DNA of 5,190 nucleotides from GCA-2737595 sp037138535 (GCA_037138535.1 JBAXIG010000095.1:1-5190); one strand, 5' to 3'; positions 1 to 5,190 are shown, numbered from the stretch's first letter. Made by a program: numbers and translations. Notes: generated by a model from the sequence alone, not told the origin.

Positions 1-113
1 GGCAACTTCATCGCAATGTAGAGCGCGGTCGCTAAACCTTGGTCGGCGATGTATCCGTGTGCGTTGAGGGCCGCTTGTAGAGATTCGGTGCTATCGATAT
101 GTGCCAGGCTCAT
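1..113 (-). CDS. MoxR-family AAA+ ATPase, N-terminal fragment (cut by window edge)
   Basis: Only the first 37 codons are present; the gene continues past the left edge. The start ATG is at 113..111 and shares one base with the TAA of xdhC (TAATG), which suggests translational coupling. The visible protein contains HGYIADQGLATALYIAMKL, which resembles the stretch just before the Walker A motif in MoxR-type ATPases of molybdenum-hydroxylase clusters (for example CoxD), where it reads approximately 'GYIAD..LAT...LA.KL' and is followed by the P-loop. Family knowledge: CoxD is an AAA+ chaperone needed to build the [CuSMoO2] centre of aerobic CO dehydrogenase, usually working with a von Willebrand-A protein (CoxE). 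The P-loop itself lies outside the window, so ATPase identity is inferred from this short N-terminus and from the XdhC neighbour. No clear Shine-Dalgarno precedes the start, which fits coupling to xdhC. Confidence 0.72.
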   Translation of the reverse strand, partial: MSLAHIDSTESLQAALNAHGYIADQGLATALYIAMKL

Positions 114-994
114 TATGAACGCGCAAAGGCCGTTGGATTCGCAGAATATGCCTTCAGGCAACCAGATGCGCAAAACCAGACTGTTTCTCCGTCGAAATCT
201 GCATGAATAGATTCTGGCACCATGAGCACAGTCATGTTGCACACAGGATCAATCGCACTTTCGCATACCGGCGCAACCTTCTCCTCAGTAGATTGATCGG
301 CACGGGCTTGCACCATCTCTGCAAGAATTGAAATCGCAATCGATTCGGGAGTGCGAGCGCCAATGTCTAATCCAGCAGGTGAGAAAATTGAGGCTTTTTG
401 ATCGTCATTAAGATCTAGCATTTGAATTACGCCTGCACCACGTTTCCTGCTGGCAATCAATCCAACGTAAGGAACACCTGCACGTATCGCAGCTTCCAAC
501 ATCATGGCTTCGTCATCGCGCCCGTGGGATGCAACAACAACTGCGAATGCATCAGCAAGATTGATATCTTGTTGCCACTCTTGAATGGCAAAACCTGATG
601 CATTACCTAGCTTGATGAGAGCGCTTCCGATGGGGCTATCTCCAAAGACGGTAACAAGTGGAGCAGGCATGACGGACTCCAAGAAAATTTCCAACGTTCC
701 TCCTGAGAGACACGCATTGTGAACTGTCTTCTTGCCACTCTGATCTATTTCTGGATGCGGTGCGATTCGAAGGAGCATCGATTTCCCACCCTGTAAGAGT
801 GTGAGGCTTTCGGAGCGCACCGTTGATTCAGCGCAGGAGCCACCCACGAATCCTTCGATAGTGCCATCTGCGAGAATCACTGCTTCATCGCCCGGCTTGG
901 CTGAAGTCGGTTTCTCAGCGAGCACTACGCGCGCCATCACAAAGGGCGTGCGGCTACGCGTGAGGTCAGCAACGCGTTCGGCGAACTTCGACAT
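113..994 (-). CDS. xdhC: XdhC/CoxI-family molybdoenzyme maturation protein with C-terminal YHS domain
   Basis: Predicted cytoplasmic maturation factor for a molybdenum hydroxylase (CO dehydrogenase or xanthine-dehydrogenase family); XdhC proteins bind and help sulfurate or insert the Mo cofactor. Numbered from the upstream ATG at 1006, it shows: an N-terminal XdhC_CoxI domain with PTSAKPGDEAVIL (33-45) and GGSCAES (55-61); NACLSGG (97-103); a Rossmann-like segment VFGDSPIGSAL (120-130); the family-typical GARTPESIAISILAEM (216-231); and a YHS metal-binding domain (about 251-295) with Cys256, Cys279 and Cys283 in DPVC and FCASGC. The start is ambiguous. ATG at 1006 lacks a good ribosome site, whereas ATG at 994 is preceded by GGGAG five bases upstream and fits the short leader expected from the promoter candidate, so 994 is preferred (293 residues against 297). 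Its stop overlaps the downstream MoxR ATPase start. It could serve CO dehydrogenase or another hydroxylase; the catalytic subunits are not visible. Confidence 0.88.
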   Translation of the reverse strand: MSKFAERVADLTRSRTPFVMARVVLAEKPTSAKPGDEAVILADGTIEGFVGGSCAESTVRSESLTLLQGGKSMLLRIAPHPEIDQSGKKTVHNACLSGGTLEIFLESVMPAPLVTVFGDSPIGSALIKLGNASGFAIQEWQQDINLADAFAVVVASHGRDDEAMMLEAAIRAGVPYVGLIASRKRGAGVIQMLDLNDDQKASIFSPAGLDIGARTPESIAISILAEMVQARADQSTEEKVAPVCESAIDPVCNMTVLMVPESIHADFDGETVWFCASGCLKAYSANPTAFARS

Positions 995-1018
995 CGGGTC
1001 TCCCATGCTCTTTTAAGA

Positions 1019-1047
1019 ATTATCCGCCAGATTTCTCTCCATGCCTA
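1019..1047 (-). promoter_or_regulatory. Putative sigma-70-type promoter of xdhC-moxR
   Basis: Reading the minus strand, TAGGCA (1047..1042, 4/6 match to TTGACA) is separated by 17 bases from GATAAT (1024..1019, 5/6 match to TATAAT). The predicted start near 1012 would leave a leader of about 17 bases before ATG 994, just enough to hold its GGGAG, but only 5-6 bases before ATG 1006. This is a match by eye only. If real, the maturation genes can be expressed independently of pckG upstream. Confidence 0.45.
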
Positions 1048-1062
1048 ATGATCCCTCTAAGG

Positions 1063-1087
1063 CTCCGATTTGAGCGTGAAATCTGAG
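1063..1087. repeat. 25-bp imperfect palindrome upstream of xdhC, possible operator
   Basis: The arms CTCCGATTT (1063-1071) and AAATCTGAG (1079-1087) are inverted with 8 of 9 positions pairing around a 7-base spacer. The centre is about 63 bp upstream of the predicted xdhC transcription start, a distance often used by activators. It could instead form a hairpin in the pckG 3' UTR, but no T-tract follows on the minus strand, so it is not a good intrinsic terminator. No regulator can be assigned. Confidence 0.35.
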
Positions 1088-1113
1088 TATTTAACTACAT
1101 GCTGGCCTCGCAC

Positions 1114-1149
1114 GCCCAGCTATCTGCCCAGCTATTTGCCCAGCTATTT
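1114..1149. repeat. Three tandem 12-bp repeats in the pckG-xdhC intergenic region
   Basis: The unit GCCCAGCTATYT occurs head-to-tail at 1114-1125, 1126-1137 and 1138-1149. The last two copies are identical and the first differs at one base (C for T at unit position 11). The array begins seven bases beyond the pckG stop codon and would be transcribed into the pckG 3' UTR as repeats of the minus-strand sequence AAATAGCTGGGC. The outermost copy also shares CCAGC with a nearby GCTGG (1101-1105), giving a possible 5-bp stem with a 10-base loop. It may be a slippage-derived minisatellite or a binding array; the sequence does not decide. Confidence 0.8.
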
Positions 1150-1155
1150 ACTGAG

Positions 1156-2943
1156 TCAGGCGCCGAGGCGCGACTTGAGCCCATCGAGTTCGGTCCAGAG
1201 CACTGTGGGCATCGTGTCGCCCACCTTGTTAAACCACTCCTCGATCAAAGGAAGCTCAGCAGCCCACTCGTCGTGGTCGACATTGAGCGCTTGCTCAAGT
1301 TCGTCACGGGTAAGGCCAAGACCTTCGACATCGAGGGATTCAAGAGTGGGAGCATGGCCGATCGGAGTCTCGATCGCAGCCGCGGTGCCTTCGATGCGCT
1401 CGATGGCCCACTTCAGCACACGAGAGTTCTCGCCGAATCCAGGCCAGAGGAAGCCACCATCGCGACCGCGACGGAACCAGTTCACGTAGAAAATCTTTGG
1501 CAACTTGGAGGCATCGTGTGACTTGCCCACATTGACCCAGTGATTGAAGTAATCGCCGACGTGGTAACCAATAAAGGGAAGCATGGCGAATGGATCGCGA
1601 CGTACCACGCCAAGTTCACCCGTTGCAGCTGCCGTGGTTTCAGAAGAGAGGGTGGCTCCCATAAATACGCCATGGTTCCAATCACGTGCTTCCACCACTA
1701 ATGGAATGGTGGTCTTGCGACGACCACCGAAGAAGATTGCTGAAATCGGAACGCCGTTGGGATCTTCCCACTCTGGAGCAATGATGGGGCATTGCGATGC
1801 TGGAGTGCAGAAGCGCGAGTTTGCATGTGATGAAACTTCACTGCTCTCTGGTGTCCAATCGCGACGCTTCCAATCGGTGAGGTGTGCTGGTGGTTCGTCG
1901 GTCATACCTTCCCACCAGATGTCACCATCATCGGTGAGTGCGACGTTTGTGAAAATAGAGTTGCCGTGTTCAATGGTGCGCATAGCGTTGGCATTCGTCT
2001 TCCAACCAGTACCTGGTGCTACACCGAAGAAACCATATTCAGGATTGAGTGCGTAGAGGCGACCATCTTCTCCGAAGCGCATCCAAGCGATGTCATCGCC
2101 AAGAGTCTCTACTTTCCAACCAGGGATGGTGGGTTCGAGCATGGCGAGGTTTGTCTTACCGCATGCAGAGGGGAACGCAGCCGCGATGTACTTCGAATTT
2201 CCGTTAGGTGGCGTGAGCTTAAGAATAAGCATGTGCTCGGCAAGCCAACCCTCATCGCGTCCCATCACGGATGCGATACGAAGCGAGTAGCACTTCTTTC
2301 CGAGGAGGGCGTTCCCGCCGTATCCGGAACCATAGGACCAGATCATGCGCTCTTCAGGGAATTGCACAATGTATTTAGTAGTACTGCATGGCCATGCGAC
2401 ATCGGCTTGTCCTGGAGCAAGTGGTGCGCCGACGGAGTGGAGTGCTGGAACGAATGGTGCATCGCTGCCCATCGCTTTGAGAACACCGGAACCTACGCGA
2501 GCCATGATGTGCATCGAAACTACAACGTAAGCGCTGTCAGTGATTTGTACTCCATACATCGGGAATTTCGCATCTAGCGGGCCCATACAGAAAGGAATGA
2601 CATACATAGTGCGACCGCGCATGCTTCCGCGGTAAAGGTCTTTCATGAGGACCTTCATCTCGCCTGGATCCATCCAGTTATTGGTAGGACCAGCATCTGC
2701 TTTATCTACTGAACAAATAAAAGTGCGATCTTCTACGCGAGCAACGTCGGTGGGGTCTGATGCGCACCAGAAAGAGTTTGGCTTCTTGGTAAGGCGCACG
2801 AAAGTGCCAGCATCGACCAATTCAGAAGTGAGTTCCTGCCACTCATTCTCAGAACCGTCACACCATCGAATGTTCTCTGGTGTGGTGAGAGCGGCAACTT
2901 CCTCAACCCAAGCATTCAGGCGGGCATTTGTACTAGGGGCCAT
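1156..2943 (-). CDS. pckG: Phosphoenolpyruvate carboxykinase (GTP-dependent), complete
   Basis: A cytosolic enzyme interconverting oxaloacetate + GTP and phosphoenolpyruvate + GDP + CO2, at the gluconeogenesis/anaplerosis node. The start is ATG 2943, preceded by a strong ribosome site; this gives 595 residues, near the usual ~600 of GTP-type enzymes. Numbered from that start: SMRGRTMYVIPF (107-118, substrate loop); GSGYGGNALLGKKC (205-218, PEP/oxaloacetate and metal site, with the metal-ligand Lys in GKK); AEHM (His237, metal ligand); the PEPCK signature FPSACGKTN (257-265), whose P-loop carries the reactive Cys261; GDDIAW (282-287, metal-binding Asp); NPEYGFFGVAPGT (300-312); FFGGRRKTTIP (404-414); NWFRRG (488-493); and FGENSRVL (503-510), which is typical of nucleotide binding in the GTP class. 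It has none of the ATP-type PEPCK layout. All motifs expected of an active enzyme are intact. It is transcribed away from fprA and toward xdhC, with 149 bp to the next gene. Confidence 0.98.
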   Translation of the reverse strand: MAPSTNARLNAWVEEVAALTTPENIRWCDGSENEWQELTSELVDAGTFVRLTKKPNSFWCASDPTDVARVEDRTFICSVDKADAGPTNNWMDPGEMKVLMKDLYRGSMRGRTMYVIPFCMGPLDAKFPMYGVQITDSAYVVVSMHIMARVGSGVLKAMGSDAPFVPALHSVGAPLAPGQADVAWPCSTTKYIVQFPEERMIWSYGSGYGGNALLGKKCYSLRIASVMGRDEGWLAEHMLILKLTPPNGNSKYIAAAFPSACGKTNLAMLEPTIPGWKVETLGDDIAWMRFGEDGRLYALNPEYGFFGVAPGTGWKTNANAMRTIEHGNSIFTNVALTDDGDIWWEGMTDEPPAHLTDWKRRDWTPESSEVSSHANSRFCTPASQCPIIAPEWEDPNGVPISAIFFGGRRKTTIPLVVEARDWNHGVFMGATLSSETTAAATGELGVVRRDPFAMLPFIGYHVGDYFNHWVNVGKSHDASKLPKIFYVNWFRRGRDGGFLWPGFGENSRVLKWAIERIEGTAAAIETPIGHAPTLESLDVEGLGLTRDELEQALNVDHDEWAAELPLIEEWFNKVGDTMPTVLWTELDGLKSRLGA

Positions 2944-2949
2944 GAATGA

Positions 2950-2957
2950 CCCTCCTT
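2950..2957 (-). promoter_or_regulatory. Strong Shine-Dalgarno of pckG (fixes the start)
   Basis: On the minus strand AAGGAGGG (2957..2950) ends six bases before ATG 2943. It is the only near-consensus ribosome site in the window. It argues against the longer in-frame GTG start at 3024, which would add 27 residues unlike the family N-terminus and would overlap the promoter candidate. Confidence 0.85.
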
Positions 2958-3009
2958 CCAGGGAGTTTGACCATATCCCGGGGGAGCCCCTGATTGCGAG
3001 CGGGGAACA

Positions 3010-3025
3010 GGTGAAACGACTCACA
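3010..3025. promoter_or_regulatory. CRP/GlxR/FNR-like palindrome between pckG and fprA
   Basis: The 16-mer GGTGAAACGACTCACA matches 9 of the 10 fixed bases of the CRP-family pattern TGTGA-N6-TCACA; only the first T is replaced by G. Its centre (3017.5) falls at about +2 to +3 of the predicted pckG transcript, a repressing position, and about 55 bp upstream of the predicted fprA start. Actinobacteria commonly use the CRP homologue GlxR/Crp on such sites to control carbon metabolism. The match and position are seen directly; the regulator and its effect are inferred. Confidence 0.45.
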
Positions 3026-3026
3026 A

Positions 3027-3056
3027 ATTATGTACTGTCGCCAAAGCCCCTTTGAA
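3027..3056 (-). promoter_or_regulatory. Putative promoter of pckG
   Basis: On the minus strand TTCAAA (3056..3051, 4/6 match to TTGACA) lies 18 bases before CATAAT (3032..3027, 5/6 match to TATAAT). Transcription would begin near 3020, giving a leader of about 77 bases. The leader contains a GC-rich stretch (about 2978-2991, with GGGG/CCCC complementarity) but no riboswitch I recognise. The -35 element lies only three bases from the fprA -10 candidate, so the two promoters would compete for polymerase. Confidence 0.45.
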
Positions 3057-3059
3057 GAG

Positions 3060-3065
3060 TAGGTT
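3060..3065 (+). promoter_or_regulatory. TANNNT -10 element of fprA, leaderless arrangement
   Basis: TAGGTT ends exactly seven bases before ATG 3073. In Actinobacteria the pattern TANNNT followed 7 or so bases later by an ATG marks leaderless transcripts beginning at the start codon. The same geometry recurs at npdG. No convincing -35 is visible, and AGG within the element is a poor and distant ribosome site, so the leaderless reading is the better one. Confidence 0.4.
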
Positions 3066-3072
3066 CAAGCAG

Positions 3073-4392
3073 ATGAGCGACATGTCAGCTGTCCGAATTG
3101 CGATCGTGGGCGCCGGCCCGGCGGGCTACTTCGCTGCCCAAGCGCTCCTCAATCAAGAGGACAAACCGGTCTTAGTAGACATGATCGAAAAGCTCCCGAC
3201 GCCCTGGGGTCTGGTTCGAAGCGGCGTAGCGCCCGATCATCCGAAGATCCGGACCGTTTCTAAAGTCTTTGAAAAGATCAGCGAAGACCCGCGCTTTCGT
3301 TTGATAGCTAATGTCGAAATCGGCAAAGACGTCACCGTTGCGCAATTACAAGATGCCTACGACGCCGTCGTCTTTGCAAGTGGCGCAGATGTCGGACGGA
3401 CGCTGGGAATTCCCGGAGAAGATTTACCTGGCGTGATGACAGCGGCAGAATTCGTGCCTTGGTACAACGCGCATCCAGATTTCGCAGATTTTGCGGTAAA
3501 TCTCAGCGGAAAGCGCGCAATTGTTATTGGTGCAGGAAACGTCGCCATGGATGTCGGTCGTTTACTTGCAGTTGAACCCGAAGAATTAGCAAGTACAGAC
3601 ATTTCAGATATCGCACTCGATGTAATTCTCGAAGGCAACATTACTGACATCACGATTGTTGCGCGCCGTGGGCCAGAACACGTAGCTTTCACATCACCTG
3701 AACTTCGTGATCTCTTGGTACTTGAACATACAAACGTTGTTGTAAGTGCTGCCGATGTGAATGCAGGACATACACGGTTGGAATCATGGGAAGAGATTCC
3801 CAAAGATGTACGACAGAACATGGAAGCCTTCACCAAACTCACCACCGAGGCCCCCACTGGTAATGGGCGTACTTTAGAAATTAAATTTTTCCTCGCTCCG
3901 CTCGAAATCATTGGTACAAACCATGTGGAGGCTGTGCGTTTTGCGGTGAACGGAATGAAAGGCACTGATGTAGTAGCTATCGGCGAAGAGGTAACATTCC
4001 CAGCCGATCTAGTCGTTTCTGCTGTGGGGTATACATCAGTGGGAATCGATGGCCTGCCGATAGAACGTGGGAAAGTACGCAACCTCGATGGCCGTGTGCA
4101 AGATGAATCCGGAGCGCATATTCCAGGTATGTATGTCGTCGGCTGGGCCAAACGCGGACCGAGTGGTGTGATCGGAACGAATAAGAGTGATGCGACTCAA
4201 GTAATGGAACGGCTACTGGAAGATCTTGGTACTGGCAGTGGTGTTCCAAGGAATGGAATTACTCCACCTCCTCATGCAATCGATCTCGCGGGATGGAAGC
4301 TCATCAACGAGCGAGAAATCGCGCGCGGCGGCGAGACGCGTCCGCGGGTGAAATTCCCCATCCGGACAGAGTTAATTCAGAACGCGCGTTAA
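3073..4392 (+). CDS. fprA: FprA-type ferredoxin/adrenodoxin-like NADP reductase
   Basis: A soluble FAD enzyme passing electrons between NADPH and ferredoxin; in Actinobacteria such enzymes feed cytochromes P450 and other ferredoxin-dependent reactions. From ATG 3073 the protein has 439 residues, close to FprA (about 450). Seen in order: N-terminal FAD dinucleotide fold with GAGPAG (13-18); the family hallmark PTPWGLVRSGVAPDHPK (42-58); NADP-binding GAGNVAMDVGRLL (153-165) and VARRGPEH (196-203), with Arg pair suited to the 2'-phosphate; VSAVGY (315-320); and the C-terminal hallmark GWAKRGPSGVIGTNKSDA (357-374). A TTG start at 3052 would add seven residues (MKSRFKQ) but has no ribosome site and overlaps the pckG promoter; ATG 3082 is also possible. 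It is divergent from pckG and is followed after 27 bp by npdG, probably as one functional group. No extra ferredoxin domain is fused. The middle of the gene is visibly lower in GC than its ends. Confidence 0.95.
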   Translation: MSDMSAVRIAIVGAGPAGYFAAQALLNQEDKPVLVDMIEKLPTPWGLVRSGVAPDHPKIRTVSKVFEKISEDPRFRLIANVEIGKDVTVAQLQDAYDAVVFASGADVGRTLGIPGEDLPGVMTAAEFVPWYNAHPDFADFAVNLSGKRAIVIGAGNVAMDVGRLLAVEPEELASTDISDIALDVILEGNITDITIVARRGPEHVAFTSPELRDLLVLEHTNVVVSAADVNAGHTRLESWEEIPKDVRQNMEAFTKLTTEAPTGNGRTLEIKFFLAPLEIIGTNHVEAVRFAVNGMKGTDVVAIGEEVTFPADLVVSAVGYTSVGIDGLPIERGKVRNLDGRVQDESGAHIPGMYVVGWAKRGPSGVIGTNKSDATQVMERLLEDLGTGSGVPRNGITPPPHAIDLAGWKLINEREIARGGETRPRVKFPIRTELIQNAR

Positions 4393-4406
4393 CTCAGAAA
4401 ACCCAG

Positions 4407-4412
4407 TACGCT
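4407..4412 (+). promoter_or_regulatory. TANNNT -10 element of npdG, leaderless arrangement
   Basis: TACGCT is followed by seven bases and then ATG 4420, the same spacing as upstream of fprA. The 27-bp gap contains no Shine-Dalgarno, so an own leaderless transcript is a reasonable explanation of how npdG is translated, in addition to any read-through from fprA. No good -35 is seen, and the short motif alone is weak evidence. Confidence 0.35.
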
Positions 4413-4419
4413 TTCAACC

Positions 4420-5073
4420 ATGTCAGTAGAAAATCTATCCATTGGTGTTATCGGCGGTACGGGCGAACAAGGTCGTGGTCTTGCAAGGCGTTTTGCAATG
4501 TCCGGACATAAAGTAGTTATCGGATCCCGCGATGCCGCGCGTGCGAATGAGATCGCTACCGCAGAAGGCATCGCTAATCTCACTGGAAGCGACAACGTCA
4601 CCGTTGCGCGCGAGTGCGATGTTTCGATCATCGCCGTTCCGTGGGCCGGACACGAAGCCACCCTCAAAGAATTAGCCGGTGATCTCGCTGGCAAGATCGT
4701 GATCGATTGCGTAAATCCACTGGGCTTTGATGGCCAAGGAGCTTTTGCGCTCGCAGTCCCCGAAGGCAGCGCCTGCCAACAAGCCGAAGCGATCCTCACA
4801 GAGAGTCGGGTAGTGGGCGCCTTCCATCACGTCAGCGCTGTTCTCCTCCTTGACCCTGCAGTCGATGAAATTGATACCGACGTCCTCGTCCTGGGAGATG
4901 ATCGGGAGGCCACCGACCTCGTTCAAGCCCTGGTCGCACGTATTCCTTCCATCCGCGGCATCTACGCGGGCAGGCTTCGCAACGCCGGTCAAGTGGAGTC
5001 CTTCACTGCGAATTTGATCTCCATGAACCGCAGATATAAGGGTCACGCAGGTCTCCGTATCACCGACGTGTAG
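4420..5073 (+). CDS. npdG: NADPH:coenzyme F420 oxidoreductase (Fno/NpdG)
   Basis: A soluble enzyme transferring hydride between NADP(H) and the deazaflavin F420; in Actinobacteria it usually makes F420H2 from NADPH for F420-dependent reductases. The 217-residue protein matches the family length (about 210-230). It opens with IGVIGGTGEQGRGLARRFA (8-26), the GGTGxQGxGLA nucleotide-binding motif characteristic of this family, followed by IGSRD (34-38) whose Ser-Arg fits the NADP 2'-phosphate. Further family features are VSIIAVPWAGH (67-77), VIDCVNPLGF (93-102), VVGAFHHVSAVLLLDP (130-145), VLVLGDD (155-161) and the C-terminal GRLRNAGQVESFTANLISMNRRYK (about 183-206). The start has no ribosome site but fits a leaderless transcript. 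It sits 27 bp behind fprA; both proteins exchange electrons with NADP(H). Plain NADP oxidoreductases coenzyme-F420-dependent in name only exist, but the motif set here makes true F420 use likely. Confidence 0.92.
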   Translation: MSVENLSIGVIGGTGEQGRGLARRFAMSGHKVVIGSRDAARANEIATAEGIANLTGSDNVTVARECDVSIIAVPWAGHEATLKELAGDLAGKIVIDCVNPLGFDGQGAFALAVPEGSACQQAEAILTESRVVGAFHHVSAVLLLDPAVDEIDTDVLVLGDDREATDLVQALVARIPSIRGIYAGRLRNAGQVESFTANLISMNRRYKGHAGLRITDV

Positions 5074-5078
5074 CCGGT

Positions 5079-5108
5079 TTGGGGCGTCTCTCACCTACCC
5101 GGTAGAGT
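5079..5108 (+). promoter_or_regulatory. Putative promoter of the tRNA-Arg gene
   Basis: TTGGGG (5079-5084) lies 18 bases before TAGAGT (5103-5108), a TANNNT -10. The tRNA 5' end follows 10 bases after the -10, allowing a short 5' leader for RNase P. The short gap after npdG shows no T-rich hairpin terminator. A perfect small palindrome CTACCCGGTAG (5095-5105) overlaps the -10 but has a loop too short for a hairpin. Confidence 0.4.
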
Positions 5109-5118
5109 GCTCCATCTG

Positions 5119-5190
5119 GCGCCCGTAGCTCAACGGATAGAGCATCTGACTACGGATCAGAAGGTTAGAGGTTCGAATCCTCTCGGGCGC
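5119..5190 (+). tRNA. tRNA-Arg (anticodon ACG), last base(s) beyond the window edge
   Basis: The full cloverleaf can be folded by hand: acceptor GCGCCCG (5119-5125) with CGGGCGC (5184-5190); D-stem GCTC/GAGC; anticodon stem TCTGA/TCAGA around the loop CTACGGA, which places ACG at positions 34-36; variable loop AGGTT; and T-arm AGAGG-TTCGAAT-CCTCT. ACG marks the arginine tRNA whose A34 is normally changed to inosine by TadA to read CGU, CGC and CGA. The discriminator base and any encoded CCA fall outside the window. Confidence 0.97.

Noticed and set aside
1101..1120. Possible intrinsic terminator of pckG formed by GCTGG and CCAGC
   Set aside because: Only a 5-bp stem with a 10-base loop, and the following minus-strand sequence has no U-tract. 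I could not support a terminator anywhere between pckG and xdhC.
1114..1149. CRISPR-like array
   Set aside because: The repeats are 12 bp long and directly adjacent with no spacers, so this is a simple tandem repeat.
1882..2577. Open reading frame of 231 codons on the plus strand opposite pckG, and several shorter ones nearby
   Set aside because: It lies wholly antisense to a complete, motif-perfect PEP carboxykinase and its translation shows no recognisable domain and skewed composition; it is a shadow of the real gene.
2941..3024. GTG start at 3024 extending PEP carboxykinase by 27 residues
   Set aside because: The strong AAGGAGGG directly before ATG 2943, the family length, and the overlap of the extension with the promoter candidate all favour the shorter form.
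3357..4151. Open reading frame of 264 codons on the minus strand opposite fprA
   Set aside because: The translation is rich in Ser, Thr, Pro and Arg without domain motifs, and the opposite strand encodes a complete reductase. It has no ribosome site or promoter of note.
5119..5190. tRNA-Arg as an integration (attachment) site for a mobile element
   Set aside because: The tRNA is intact up to the window edge and no duplicated 3' fragment or integrase is visible in the window; the flank where an element would sit is not included.

Overview
This window looks like a chromosomal segment of an actinobacterium with moderate GC (roughly half GC by eye, lower than classic high-GC actinobacteria). Three things point there: a GTP-type PEP carboxykinase, an FprA/adrenodoxin-reductase-type ferredoxin-NADP reductase, and an NADPH:F420 oxidoreductase next to it. 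Moderate GC, compact spacing and F420 use would fit freshwater or marine planktonic Actinobacteria, but the genus cannot be fixed from this sequence alone.

Left part, minus strand (1-1006): the 3' end of a transcription unit. An XdhC/CoxI-family molybdoenzyme maturation protein with a C-terminal YHS domain overlaps by one base (TAATG) the start of a MoxR-type AAA+ ATPase, of which only the first 37 residues lie in the window. This pair is typical of aerobic CO dehydrogenase (cox) or related xanthine-dehydrogenase-family clusters, so the large, medium and small hydroxylase subunits may lie outside the left edge or elsewhere. A promoter-like sequence and a 25-bp imperfect palindrome lie just upstream of xdhC.

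Middle, minus strand (1156-2943): a complete pckG with a near-perfect Shine-Dalgarno. Its 3' flank carries three tandem 12-bp repeats. Between pckG and the rightward fprA is a 129-bp divergent regulatory region. It holds a pckG promoter candidate, a leaderless-type -10 for fprA, and a CRP/GlxR/FNR-like palindrome placed over the predicted pckG transcription start.

Right part, plus strand (3073-5190): fprA and npdG, 27 bp apart, then a tRNA-Arg(ACG) that runs to the window edge. FprA exchanges electrons between ferredoxin and NADP(H), and NpdG between NADP(H) and F420. Together they would link three low-potential electron pools, with a gluconeogenic/anaplerotic enzyme divergently placed. I see no mobile element, CRISPR array or clearly novel multi-gene system. 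The most interesting points are the shared pckG/fprA control region, the Fd-NADP-F420 pair and the XdhC-YHS fusion.
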